Shown one piece after another: positions 15,037 to 22,905 of a stretch of 23,742 nucleotides of DNA. Origin of the DNA: HGM10611 sp964384805 (GTDB lineage Bacteria; Bacillota_I; Bacilli_A; ML615J-28; CAG-313). Position 1 is the first letter of the stretch. Every line of letters starts with the position of its first letter. The stretch lies in assembly GCA_964384805.1 (NCBI GenBank), contig CAYLLO010000020.1, forward strand, positions 1 through 23,742, in the 5' to 3' direction. The notes beneath the pieces were generated by a model. That model was given only the letters and a program-made list of their open reading frames with translations, did not search any database and had not been told where the DNA came from. Position numbers and translations under genes: made by a program.

Positions 15037-15553
15037 ACTCCTTTTTTATTTTTTTAAGTGCATTATTATATTGCCAACGAACTGTTGTTTCTAGTCTATT
15101 AACTATTTTAGCGATATCTTTAAATTTATAACCATCAACAGCGTGTAATAATAAAATTTTAAATTCATGTTCAGTTAATATTTCTTTTGCAATTTCTAAT
15201 ATTATTATACTTTCATCACTACCAGTATCTAAAGTCGATATATTGTTTATTTCTTCATCAAATAATTCGCAATGTTTTTTAGTTTTTAACATATTTAAAC
15301 ATATATTTTTAGTAATAGTATACATCCAATTAAATCCGTTTGAACCATTAAATTTTAAAATTTCTTTTTTAATTTTTAAATATGATTCAAACAAAGCATC
15401 TTCACTATCTTCTCTATTTTTAAAATATGAATAACATAAGACATATAATTGTTTATGAGTTAAATCATATAAACTATTTAATGCATCATTATTATCTTTC
15501 TGTAAGTTTATTAAATAGTAATCAATTTTTTTTATAAACTCTATATCATCCAT
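15005..15553 (-). CDS. ECF-type RNA polymerase sigma factor
   Basis: A 182-residue sigma-70 family protein with only regions 2 and 4. Region 2 is at about 20-85 (LYVLCYSYFKNREDSEDALFE, then NGFNWMYTITKNICLN). The region 4 helix-turn-helix is at about 122-170 (LTEHEFKILLLHAVDGYKFKDIA, then RLETTVRWQYNNALKKIKKE). The start at 15553 is chosen because GGGAG lies five bases before it. The ATG 12 bases earlier has no ribosome site. Its end overlaps the start of the transmembrane anti-sigma gene, the usual arrangement for a sigma factor held at the membrane. It is not SigI, although its partner is RsgI-like. No clear self-recognised promoter was found. Confidence 0.88.
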   Translation of the reverse strand: MDDIEFIKKIDYYLINLQKDNNDALNSLYDLTHKQLYVLCYSYFKNREDSEDALFESYLKIKKEILKFNGSNGFNWMYTITKNICLNMLKTKKHCELFDEEINNISTLDTGSDESIIILEIAKEILTEHEFKILLLHAVDGYKFKDIAKIVNRLETTVRWQYNNALKKIKKEYEKKYEKKCY

Positions 15554-15684
15554 AATAACTCCCATTTCTAATACACTTTAATAAATATACTATTAAAATC
15601 CAATTTAATATAATATTTTATACTCTTAAAAACCACCTACACTCTATATACAATTAAAAAGGTAATTTCGTTTGAAAAAAAATT

Positions 15685-15717
15685 TTTAAAATTAAAATGC
15701 ATCCAAAAGATGCATTT
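15685..15717 (-). terminator. Intrinsic terminator of eno
   Basis: AAATGCATC and GATGCATTT (15709-15717 and 15695-15703 on the plus strand) form a perfect 9-bp stem with a 5-base loop, immediately after the eno stop. A T-rich tail follows on the minus strand. Confidence 0.7.
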
Positions 15718-17010
15718 CTATTTTTTAAGATTATAAAAAACACTAGCTCCTTTATATATAGCCGCCTCATCAAGTTCATCTTCAATACGTAATAGCTGAT
15801 TATATTTAGCAATGCGGTCAGTTCTTGACATTGATCCTGTCTTAATTTGTCCTGCATTTAATGCTACTGCGATATCCGCAATCGTTGTATCTTCAGTTTC
15901 ACCACTACGATGAGATATAATTGCAGCATAACCTGCTTTTTGGGCCATTTCGACCGCTTCAAAAGTTTCAGTTAACGTTCCAATCTGATTGATTTTTATT
16001 AATATTGCATTAGCAACATTATTATCTATTCCTTTTTTTAAGCGAAGGGTATTAGTCACAAATAAATCATCACCGACAAGTTGAATTGTGTCCCCTAATT
16101 CTTTAGTTAATAACTTCCACCCATCCCAATCATTTTCATCTAAGCCATCTTCAATTGAAATGATAGGATATTTTTTACATAATTCTTTATAATATAAAAT
16201 TAATTCTTTAACGGTTAAAGCTTTGTTTTCAGATTTTAAAACATACTTTTTAGTTTTTTCGTCATAAAATTCACTAGATGCAACATCTATTGCTAATTTA
16301 AAATCTTTGCCTGGAACATATCCAGCATTACGGATAGCTTTAACAACTGCCGACAATGCATCTTCATTAGATAATAATCGTGGAGCATATCCCCCTTCAT
16401 CTCCTACTGCTGTATTTAATCCTAGTTCTTTTAAAACTTGCTTTAGATGATGAAAAACTTCACTTGATCTTTGTATTGCTTGTTTAAAACTTGCAGCAGA
16501 TACTGGAACAATCATAATTTCTTGGAAATCGATACACCAATCAGCATGAGCTCCACCATTCAAAATATTAATCATTGGAGTAGGCAAAGTATGTCCATAA
16601 ATTCCTCCAAAATACTGATAAAGAGACATATTGTAGAAATTAGCGGCTGCTTTGGCTACTGCTAATGAAACTCCTAAAACAGCATTAGCTCCTAAACGGC
16701 TTTTATTGGGAGTTCCATCTATATGACATAATAACTTATCGATAACAATTTGTTTAGTTACATCATACCCTATCACTTCTGGAGCGATTATTTCATTAAC
16801 ATTATTAATAGCTTTAAGAACCCCTTGACCAAGATAACGTTTTTCGTCTTTATCTCGAAGTTCTACAGCCTCATACTCACCAGTTGATGCTCCACTCGGA
16901 ACAATTGCTCTTCCAAAACAACCACTTTCAGTTTCCACTTCTACTTCAATAGTAGGATTACCTCTTGAATCTAATACTTCTCTAGCATATATGTCAGTTA
17001 TAAATGGCAT
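15718..17010 (-). CDS. eno: Enolase
   Basis: Converts 2-phosphoglycerate to phosphoenolpyruvate in glycolysis. The 430-residue protein has the N-terminal AREVLDSRGNPT, VPSGASTGEYEA and GDEGGYAP. The magnesium site includes SIEDGL, and the catalytic lysine is in ILIKINQIGTLTET. The SHRSGETEDTTIAD signature is also present. Start: AAGGAG nine bases before the ATG. It has its own promoter and terminator, so it is a single-gene unit. In Bacillus it follows gpmI directly, but here a NifU-like/GGGtGRT unit lies between. Confidence 0.98.
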   Translation of the reverse strand: MPFITDIYAREVLDSRGNPTIEVEVETESGCFGRAIVPSGASTGEYEAVELRDKDEKRYLGQGVLKAINNVNEIIAPEVIGYDVTKQIVIDKLLCHIDGTPNKSRLGANAVLGVSLAVAKAAANFYNMSLYQYFGGIYGHTLPTPMINILNGGAHADWCIDFQEIMIVPVSAASFKQAIQRSSEVFHHLKQVLKELGLNTAVGDEGGYAPRLLSNEDALSAVVKAIRNAGYVPGKDFKLAIDVASSEFYDEKTKKYVLKSENKALTVKELILYYKELCKKYPIISIEDGLDENDWDGWKLLTKELGDTIQLVGDDLFVTNTLRLKKGIDNNVANAILIKINQIGTLTETFEAVEMAQKAGYAAIISHRSGETEDTTIADIAVALNAGQIKTGSMSRTDRIAKYNQLLRIEDELDEAAIYKGASVFYNLKK

Positions 17011-17044
17011 ATTTATAATCTCCTTTTGTTTCTCTTTATACTAT

Positions 17045-17073
17045 ATTATACCACTTTTTGAAATTTTATGCAA
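17045..17073 (-). promoter_or_regulatory. Sigma-A promoter of eno
   Basis: TTGCAT (17068-17073) and TATAAT (17045-17050) on the minus strand are 17 bases apart, about 35 bases before the start. Confidence 0.8.
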
Positions 17074-17076
17074 AAA

Positions 17077-17235
17077 AAGTATTATTTACCAAATTTTAAT
17101 TCATTTTAGTAATATAACAAGTAAAACTATTATCAATACTTATACTAAAAGTACCTCTTCAATTTAACTATATTGTCGATACTTCTTTATAAATATTCTC
17201 TCTATACAATCTTATATATTAATAAACTATCAATA
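17077..17235. other. Gene-free stretch between the GGGtGRT terminator and eno
   Basis: A very A+T-rich gap with no open frame, no strong hairpin and no recognised regulatory site apart from the eno promoter at its left end. Confidence 0.6.
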
Positions 17236-17276
17236 CAAAAAAAGATTTCAAACCGAATCATTTCAATTTGAAATCT
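17236..17276 (-). terminator. Intrinsic terminator of the GGGtGRT gene
   Basis: On the minus strand AGATTTCAAA pairs perfectly with TTTGAAATCT around a 14-base loop and is followed by seven T. Confidence 0.85.
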
Positions 17277-17291
17277 ATTATGTTTAATTTA

Positions 17292-18293
17292 CTATTTAGC
17301 TAATGCTTGTGATACAGCAACTGCTACAGCAACTGTTGCTCCAACCATTGGATTATTACCCATACCAATTAGTCCCATCATTTCTACGTGAGCAGGAACT
17401 GAAGATGAACCAGCAAACTGTGCATCTGAGTGCATTCTTCCTAAAGTGTCAGTAAATCCGTAAGAACCAGGTCCAGCGGCCATGTTATCTGGGTGAAGAG
17501 TACGACCTGTTCCGCCTCCTGAGGCTACAGAGAAATATTTTTTACCAAGTTCTATACATTCTTTTTTATATGTTCCAGCAACTGGATGTTGGAAACGAGT
17601 AGGGTTAGTTGAGTTACCAGTAATAGATACATCAACTCCTTCTAAATGCATAATCGCAACACCTTCACGAACATCATCTGAACCATAACAATTTACAAGT
17701 CCACGATCACCTTCTGAATATTTAGTTTTTTTCACAACTTTTAACTCACCAGTTTTATAATCAAATTCAGTTTCGACATGAGTAAATCCATTAATTCTAG
17801 AGATAATTCTTGCTGCATCTTTACCTAAACCATTTAAAATAACTCTTAAAGGTTCTTTACGAACTTTATTAGCAGTTTTGGCAATACCTATTGCTCCTTC
17901 TGCTGCTGCAAATGATTCATGTCCTGCTAAGAATGCGAAACACTTAGTTTCTTCAGATAATAACATTGCTCCTAAATTTCCATGACCTAAACCTACTTTA
18001 CGGTCATCAGCAACTGATCCAGGAATACAGAAAGATTGTAAACCTACACCAATATATTTTGCAGCCTCACTAGCAGTTTGTGCGTTATTTTTGATTGCAA
18101 TAGCAGCACCTACTGTATATGCCCAACAAGCATTTTCAAAGCATATTGGTTGAATACCTTTAACAATGTTATAAGCATCAACACCATATTCATCACAAAT
18201 TGCTTTAGCTTCTTCAATTGAAGCAATACCATTTTCTGCTAATGCTTTATTAATTTGATTAATTCTTCTTTCGTAACTTTCAAATAATGCCAT
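17292..18293 (-). CDS. GGGtGRT family protein
   Basis: A 333-residue protein of the conserved but uncharacterised GGGtGRT family. The name motif is present as GGGTGRT at about 259-265. Glycine-rich, alanine-rich ends (GMGNNPMVGATVAVAVAVS) suggest a nucleotide- or cofactor-binding fold, which is inference. The start at 18293 (MALFESYERR) is fixed by AGGAGG about eight bases upstream. The frame that reads further back lies inside the upstream gene. It follows the NifU-like gene by 13 bases, with the ribosome site at that gene's stop, so they are co-transcribed and probably act together. Confidence 0.88.
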   Translation of the reverse strand: MALFESYERRINQINKALAENGIASIEEAKAICDEYGVDAYNIVKGIQPICFENACWAYTVGAAIAIKNNAQTASEAAKYIGVGLQSFCIPGSVADDRKVGLGHGNLGAMLLSEETKCFAFLAGHESFAAAEGAIGIAKTANKVRKEPLRVILNGLGKDAARIISRINGFTHVETEFDYKTGELKVVKKTKYSEGDRGLVNCYGSDDVREGVAIMHLEGVDVSITGNSTNPTRFQHPVAGTYKKECIELGKKYFSVASGGGTGRTLHPDNMAAGPGSYGFTDTLGRMHSDAQFAGSSSVPAHVEMMGLIGMGNNPMVGATVAVAVAVSQALAK

Positions 18294-18306
18294 TGTAAGA
18301 ATCCTC

Positions 18307-18999
18307 CTATTCTTGACGTGGATCAATATATTTTGATCCTTCTGTGAATCTTCCATAAGTACCTTTAGCCTTAACTAGGGCTTCATCAGCACTCATACCT
18401 TTTTTAACCATATCCATAAAACGTCCAAAGCTTAAGTATTCATAACCAATAATTTCATTTTCAGCATCTAAAGCAATTTTTGTGATATACCCTTCAGTTA
18501 ATTCTAAATAACGAGGTCCTTTAACTTTAGTTGAATAAGCAGTACCAACTTGACTTCTTAATCCTTTACCTAAATCTTCTAATCCTGCACCAATTGGTAA
18601 TCCTTCTTCTGAAAATGCAGATTGAGTACGACCATAGATGATTTGTAAGAATAATTCTCGCATAGCAGTGTTGATAGCATCACAAACTAAATCTGTATTA
18701 ACAGCTTCTAAAACAGTTCTTCCAACGATTGCTTCACTTGCCATTGCAGCTGAATGAGTCATACCAGAACATCCAATAGTTTCGATTAAAGCCTCTTCAA
18801 TAATTCCTTCTTTAACATTTAATGTTAATTTACAAGCACCTTGTTGAGGGGCACACCAACCGATACCATGAGTTAATCCAGAGATATCTTTGATTTCTTT
18901 TGAATATGTCCATTTACCTTCTTGAGGAATTGGAGCACAACCATGATTAGCGCCAACTTTTACGCAACACATTTCTTTTACTTCATGTGAATAGTTCAT
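18307..18999 (-). CDS. NifU/IscU-like iron-sulphur scaffold family protein
   Basis: A 230-residue protein. The middle resembles the NifU/IscU scaffold fold: GACKLTLNVKEGIIEEA, then IETIGCSGMTHSAAMASEAIVGRTV. C56 and C77 take the place of the first two scaffold cysteines. The third usual cysteine is not evident at its normal place. Extra cysteines at 11, 12, 21, 49 and 106 are characteristic of this subgroup. The N-terminal part before about 45 is an extension absent from normal IscU. It is paired with the GGGtGRT gene, as known in other Clostridia and Erysipelotrichia. Its cluster-assembly role is inferred, not shown. Confidence 0.8.
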   Translation of the reverse strand: MNYSHEVKEMCCVKVGANHGCAPIPQEGKWTYSKEIKDISGLTHGIGWCAPQQGACKLTLNVKEGIIEEALIETIGCSGMTHSAAMASEAIVGRTVLEAVNTDLVCDAINTAMRELFLQIIYGRTQSAFSEEGLPIGAGLEDLGKGLRSQVGTAYSTKVKGPRYLELTEGYITKIALDAENEIIGYEYLSFGRFMDMVKKGMSADEALVKAKGTYGRFTEGSKYIDPRQE

Positions 19000-19035
19000 T
19001 TTTCAAAAATTCCTTTCTTTATCTTAATTACTTAT

Positions 19036-19064
19036 ATTTTACCACATTTATGTTTTTTTGACAA
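19036..19064 (-). promoter_or_regulatory. Sigma-A promoter of the NifU-like/GGGtGRT unit
   Basis: TTGTCA (19059-19064) and TAAAAT (19036-19041) on the minus strand with a 17-bp spacer. It lies directly after the gpmI stop, and no terminator intervenes. Confidence 0.7.
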
Positions 19065-19078
19065 TTCTTTTGTTAGGC

Positions 19079-20599
19079 TTATTTTTTATATCCTTTAATC
19101 ATGCTTTTCCCTGTCATATCAGCAGGTTTATTAATACCTAATAATTCTAACATTGTCGGAGTAATATCTCCTAAGGTTCCAGTTTCATGTAAAAGAACGT
19201 CTTCTCTAGTTATGCAAAACGGAACTGGATTAGCTGTATGAGCACTCCATAATGATCCATCTTCTTTAATAATGACGTCTGCATTACCATGATCAGCAGT
19301 GATAACTAATGTACCATTAACAGCCTCTACAGCCTCTAAAACTTTTCCTATACACTCATCTACAGTTTCAACAGCTTTAACTGCCGCATCAAACACTGCT
19401 GTATGACCAACCATATCACAGTTAGCAAAGTTTAAAATAATTGTATCAAATTCTTCTGATTTAATAGCCTCTATTACTTTTTCCGTTACTATATATGCAC
19501 TCATTTCAGGTTGCATATCATATGTTGCTACTTTTGGTGATGGAACCAAAATTCTTGTAGCTCCCTCAATATCTTTGTCAATCCCACCATCAAAGAAATA
19601 TGTAACATGAGCATATTTTTCAGTTTCTGCTATTCTTAATTGTTTCAATCCTGCTTTAGAAATAACATCACCATACATATTATTTAACACTTGTAAATCA
19701 AAGTTTACTAAACCTTGAACTTTTTCGCTATATAACATCATTGAGACATATGTTAAATCTTTAAAAGTTTTATAAGTTTTTAAAGTAGTTTCGGTTGGAT
19801 TAGTTAATGCCAAACTAATTTGAATGGCTCTATCTGGACGAAAGTTTGCAAAAATCACACTATCTCCTTCTTTGATAGTCGCATCACTATTTACTAAATA
19901 AGGTTTAATAAATTCATCAGTAATACCTTCTTCATATGAGGCATCAATACCTTCAATTAATCCTTTAACTTCGGCTTGACCATATACTAAAGCATTATAT
20001 GCTAAAGCAGTTCGATCATAATTTTTATCACGATCCATAGCATAATATCTACCAGATACAACTCCAGCACTAATTCCAGGAACAAAGTTTTCTTGTAATT
20101 TTTCTAAAAATTCTTTGGCAGATTTAGGTGGAACATCTCGTCCATCTAAAAATGAATGAACATAAACATTTTTAACTCCTCTATTATGAGCAGCTTTCAT
20201 TAAATAGATAATATGATCAATGTGAGAATGAACTCCACCATCTGACATTAATCCCATAATATGAACACTAGTGCCTTTCGATAACGCATTTTCAATTGCC
20301 TCATTAATTGCAGGCATTTTGTCTAAAGTTCCTTCACGCATTGCGATATTAACTCTTGTTAATGATTGATAAACAATACGTCCAGCCCCAATATTTAAAT
20401 GTCCTACCTCACTATTACCAAATTGACCATTTGGTAAACCAACCGCTTCTCCACTAGCTAAAATTTGAGTTGTAGGATATTTTTCAAAAATTGCATCTAA
20501 GTTTGGTTTCTTAGCATATGCAATAGCATTTCCAAATTGATTGTTATTAATTCCATAACCATCCATAATTGCTAACATTACTAAATTTTTTTTACTCAT
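19079..20599 (-). CDS. gpmI: 2,3-bisphosphoglycerate-independent phosphoglycerate mutase
   Basis: Interconverts 3- and 2-phosphoglycerate in glycolysis. The 506-residue, two-manganese enzyme shows MAIMDGYG at the N-terminus (metal-binding Asp), the phosphoserine loop GNSEVGHLNIGAGR, HSHIDH, SFLDGRDVPP, YYAMDRDKNYDR and the C-terminal ITADHGNAD metal site. Length and motif order are normal. AAGGTGA precedes the ATG. It has its own promoter. No terminator is visible before the next promoter, so some read-through into the NifU-like gene is likely. Confidence 0.98.
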   Translation of the reverse strand: MSKKNLVMLAIMDGYGINNNQFGNAIAYAKKPNLDAIFEKYPTTQILASGEAVGLPNGQFGNSEVGHLNIGAGRIVYQSLTRVNIAMREGTLDKMPAINEAIENALSKGTSVHIMGLMSDGGVHSHIDHIIYLMKAAHNRGVKNVYVHSFLDGRDVPPKSAKEFLEKLQENFVPGISAGVVSGRYYAMDRDKNYDRTALAYNALVYGQAEVKGLIEGIDASYEEGITDEFIKPYLVNSDATIKEGDSVIFANFRPDRAIQISLALTNPTETTLKTYKTFKDLTYVSMMLYSEKVQGLVNFDLQVLNNMYGDVISKAGLKQLRIAETEKYAHVTYFFDGGIDKDIEGATRILVPSPKVATYDMQPEMSAYIVTEKVIEAIKSEEFDTIILNFANCDMVGHTAVFDAAVKAVETVDECIGKVLEAVEAVNGTLVITADHGNADVIIKEDGSLWSAHTANPVPFCITREDVLLHETGTLGDITPTMLELLGINKPADMTGKSMIKGYKK

Positions 20600-20634
20600 T
20601 TTATTTCACCTTTTTCTATTCATTATTCTTATAT

Positions 20635-20663
20635 ATTTTACACCTTTTTTAAATTATTTACAA
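20635..20663 (-). promoter_or_regulatory. Sigma-A promoter of gpmI
   Basis: TTGTAA (20658-20663) and TAAAAT (20635-20640) on the minus strand with a 17-bp spacer, about 35 bases before the start. Confidence 0.65.
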
Positions 20664-20686
20664 GTCTATCATAAATAATTACGTTT

Positions 20687-21217
20687 TCACATTAATTCAG
20701 TATTTTCAGAAAAAAGTACCCTTATTACCCGATTATTAATCACTTTAACTACTATTATAAGAACAGGTAATTTTATTCCAATAACAATAAATTTATACCC
20801 CATTAGTATCATTGTTATTTCTTTCCCATATAGAAGAATATCCCATATTGCATTATTACAAGTTTCCATAATTGAGGTAAACAAAATAATAAAACTTATA
20901 AATATCCAAGATAAATTACCATATGTTTTAATGTATTGTTTTAGGAGACCGCCTGAAAATCCCCAAAATAATGCTGAAATTGTGTAAACTGGATTAAATC
21001 CATAAGAGTTAAAGAAAAATCCATAAACTAAATCCGCTGTTACTGCCGCAATTATTCCCCAACCAAATCCACCAAGAATACCTGCAATAAGTAACGGAAC
21101 AGCAAAAAAACTTATTCTCATATTAGTCCCAATCATAAAACCAAACATCTTGAGAACTACAGCTAATGCAACCAATATAGAAATACACGCTATCATTTTT
21201 AAGTTTATTTTTTTCAT
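20687..21217 (-). CDS. ECF transporter S component, probably folate (FolT-like)
   Basis: A 176-residue, very hydrophobic protein with about five or six membrane segments. It is the substrate-binding subunit of an energy-coupling-factor importer whose shared ATPase and T subunits are not in this window. The stretch NMRISFFAVPLLIAGILGG, then GWGIIAAVTADLVYGFF and GFNPVYTISALFWGFSGGL, resembles folate-type S components. The substrate is inferred from that likeness only. A basic start, MKKINLK, precedes the first span. It ends in TGA. It has its own promoter, and a perfect inverted repeat overlaps the -35. Confidence 0.75.
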   Translation of the reverse strand: MKKINLKMIACISILVALAVVLKMFGFMIGTNMRISFFAVPLLIAGILGGFGWGIIAAVTADLVYGFFFNSYGFNPVYTISALFWGFSGGLLKQYIKTYGNLSWIFISFIILFTSIMETCNNAIWDILLYGKEITMILMGYKFIVIGIKLPVLIIVVKVINNRVIRVLFSENTELM

Positions 21218-21240
21218 TTCTAAAACTCCATTTCCAATCT

Positions 21241-21269
21241 ATTATATCAAATTTATATCTTTTTATCAA
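21241..21269 (-). promoter_or_regulatory. Sigma-A promoter of the ECF S-component gene
   Basis: TTGATA (21264-21269) and an extended TGATATAAT (-10 at 21241-21246) on the minus strand with a 17-bp spacer. The leader is under 30 bases, which leaves no room for a folate riboswitch. Confidence 0.75.
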
Positions 21270-21300
21270 CATTATTACCCTATCATAACAAAATAATGTT
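21268..21300. promoter_or_regulatory. Inverted repeat at the S-component promoter, possible operator
   Basis: AACATTATT (21268-21276) and AATAATGTT (21292-21300) are perfect 9-bp arms around 15 bases. The promoter-side arm touches the -35, so a repressor site is possible. No regulator is known. Confidence 0.35.
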
Positions 21301-21304
21301 ACCT

Positions 21305-21336
21305 AAAAAAAGAAGGACTACCAATTAGTTCCTTCT
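21305..21336 (-). terminator. Intrinsic terminator of the spoIIGA-sigE-sigG cluster
   Basis: AGAAGGAACT pairs with AGTCCTTCT with one bulge on the minus strand, followed by a run of T. It starts about 20 bases past the sigG stop. Confidence 0.75.
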
Positions 21337-21357
21337 ATGCCATAAATCAATATATAC

Positions 21358-22128
21358 TCAATCCTTATTAAAAATAATTTTCAATGCCGTTTTTTCAAGC
21401 CTAGAAACTTGAGCTTGTGAAATACCTATTTCTTCTGCAATCTCCATTTGAGTTTTACCATTATAATAACGATCATAAATAATATTTTTCAAACGACTAT
21501 TTAAACGTGAAATACCTTCCTCAATAATCATTTTATTCAATCGTTCTTCTTCGCTATTAGCATTATCAGCAATTTGATCTATTAAATATATTTCATCACT
21601 ACCATTATTAAAAATTGGTGTATAAATTGATATTGGTTCTTGAATTGCTTCTAAAGCCATTATAACATCTATCGTATCCACATTTAATACTTTAGCTATT
21701 TCATCAATAGTTGGTTCTTTTTGATTTTTATTTACATATTCTTCTTTGTACTGCATTGCTTTATATGCAATATCCTTTAATGATCTTGAGATCCTAATTT
21801 TAGAATTATCACGTAAATATCTTCTTATTTCTCCTATAATCATCGGTACCGCATAAGTTGAAAATTTTACCCCGTGAGTAAAATCAAAATTATCTATTGC
21901 TTTGATTAATCCCATAGCTCCTACTTGAAATAAATCATCTAAGTTTTCTCCTCGATTATTAAATCTTTTTATAACGCTTAAAACTAGTTTTAAATTACCT
22001 TCAACAATTAAATCCCTTGCCTCTAAATTTCCTTTTTGACTTTCTTTTATTAATGCCATTACTTCGTCTTGTGGCATTACTTTTAATTCAGCAGTGTTAA
22101 TTCCTGTAATCTCTACTTTTCCACGCAT
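21358..22128 (-). CDS. sigG: RNA polymerase sporulation sigma factor SigmaG
   Basis: Late forespore sigma factor. The 256-residue protein shares with Bacillus SigG the start KVEITGINT, then GNLKLVLSVIKRFNNRGENLDDLFQVG (region 2), KFSTYAVPMIIGEIRRYLRDN and ISRSLKDIAYKAMQ (region 3). The region 4 helix-turn-helix is KTQMEIAEEIGISQAQVSRLEK. These identities separate it from SigF. GGAGGG lies five bases before the ATG. It follows sigE with its own SigmaF/G-type promoter in the 64-base gap. It ends the spoIIGA-sigE-sigG cluster. Confidence 0.96.
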   Translation of the reverse strand: MRGKVEITGINTAELKVMPQDEVMALIKESQKGNLEARDLIVEGNLKLVLSVIKRFNNRGENLDDLFQVGAMGLIKAIDNFDFTHGVKFSTYAVPMIIGEIRRYLRDNSKIRISRSLKDIAYKAMQYKEEYVNKNQKEPTIDEIAKVLNVDTIDVIMALEAIQEPISIYTPIFNNGSDEIYLIDQIADNANSEEERLNKMIIEEGISRLNSRLKNIIYDRYYNGKTQMEIAEEIGISQAQVSRLEKTALKIIFNKD

Positions 22129-22144
22129 TTTATCCCTCCACTAA

Positions 22145-22175
22145 AAGTATGGAGAAATTTTAAATTTTTAATGCA
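22145..22175 (-). promoter_or_regulatory. SigmaF/SigmaG-type promoter of sigG
   Basis: TGCATT (22170-22175) and CATACTT (22145-22151) on the minus strand are 18 bases apart, close to the SigmaG pattern TGAATA-N18-CATACTA. It is placed as in Bacillus, where sigG is transcribed from its own forespore promoter. Confidence 0.6.
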
Positions 22176-22192
22176 TTTTTTCCAAAATATTT

Positions 22193-22903
22193 TCAAGAAA
22201 CTTTTACTAAACTTTCAATCTCTTCACGCATTTTGTCAATTATTCTTTTTTCTAAACGAGATATGTAAGATTGTGATATTCCTAAGGTATCTGCTACTTC
22301 TTTTTGTGTCATTGCTTCTTTACCATATAACCCAAACCGCATAATAATAATTTCTTTTTCCCGTTCATTAAGCTTACTAATAACCATATATAAGTTTCGA
22401 ACATCTTCGTCTTCTGTCATTTGATGTAAAACCGAAGGATTGGGATCACCTAAGACATCCGCAAGCATCATTTCATTACCTTCATTATCAACACTCAACA
22501 CCTCATCTAATGATACTTCTTGACGTATTTTTTGAGTTTTACGTAAATACATTAATATTTCATTTTCAATACAACGTGAGGCATATGTCGCAAGTTTAAT
22601 ATTTTTATCCATTTTAAAAGTTTGTACACCTTTAATTAACCCCATCGAACCAATACTAATTAAATCTTCAATATTAATTTTGGTAGACTCAAATTTCTTA
22701 GCAATAAATACTACTAGACGTAAATTATGTATAATTAATGTATTTCTAGCTTCTAGTGACCCATTTTTTACTTCTAATAATAATTTAGCTTCTGTACCCT
22801 CATCCAAAGGAGGTGGTAAAATATTATTGCTATTAATATAATAGCACTTTTTAGTTTTACCTCTAAATAATTTTTCAATAATCTTAACTATTAGCTTTAT
22901 CAC
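22193..22903 (-). CDS. sigE: Sporulation sigma factor SigmaE, pro-protein
   Basis: First mother-cell-specific sigma factor, made as an inactive pro-protein. The 236-residue product aligns with Bacillus SigE: YYINSNNILPPPLDEG, LRLVVFIAKKFESTKINIEDLISIG, KLATYASRCIENEILMYLRK, and the region 4 QKEVADTLGISQSYISRLEKR. The pro-sequence before the YYI processing site (about Y21-Y22) is some six residues shorter than in Bacillus. It keeps an amphipathic membrane-binding helix (MIKLIVKIIEKLFRGKTKK). The start is GTG, set by GGGGG seven bases upstream inside the end of spoIIGA. There are two bases between the genes. Confidence 0.96.
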   Translation of the reverse strand: MIKLIVKIIEKLFRGKTKKCYYINSNNILPPPLDEGTEAKLLLEVKNGSLEARNTLIIHNLRLVVFIAKKFESTKINIEDLISIGSMGLIKGVQTFKMDKNIKLATYASRCIENEILMYLRKTQKIRQEVSLDEVLSVDNEGNEMMLADVLGDPNPSVLHQMTEDEDVRNLYMVISKLNEREKEIIIMRFGLYGKEAMTQKEVADTLGISQSYISRLEKRIIDKMREEIESLVKVS

Positions 22904-22905
22904 TC

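Noticed and set aside
15554..15660. Self-recognised promoter of the ECF-type sigma gene
   Set aside because: No convincing pair of elements is seen, and the target sequence of this sigma is unknown.
15654..15857. Short minus-strand frame across the end of eno
   Set aside because: Out-of-frame shadow of eno and its terminator.
18294..18356. N-terminal extension of the GGGtGRT protein
   Set aside because: It lies within the NifU-like gene, and the AGGAGG site fixes the start at 18293.
21218..21260. Tetrahydrofolate riboswitch before the FolT-like gene
   Set aside because: The leader after the promoter is under 30 bases, too short for the aptamer.
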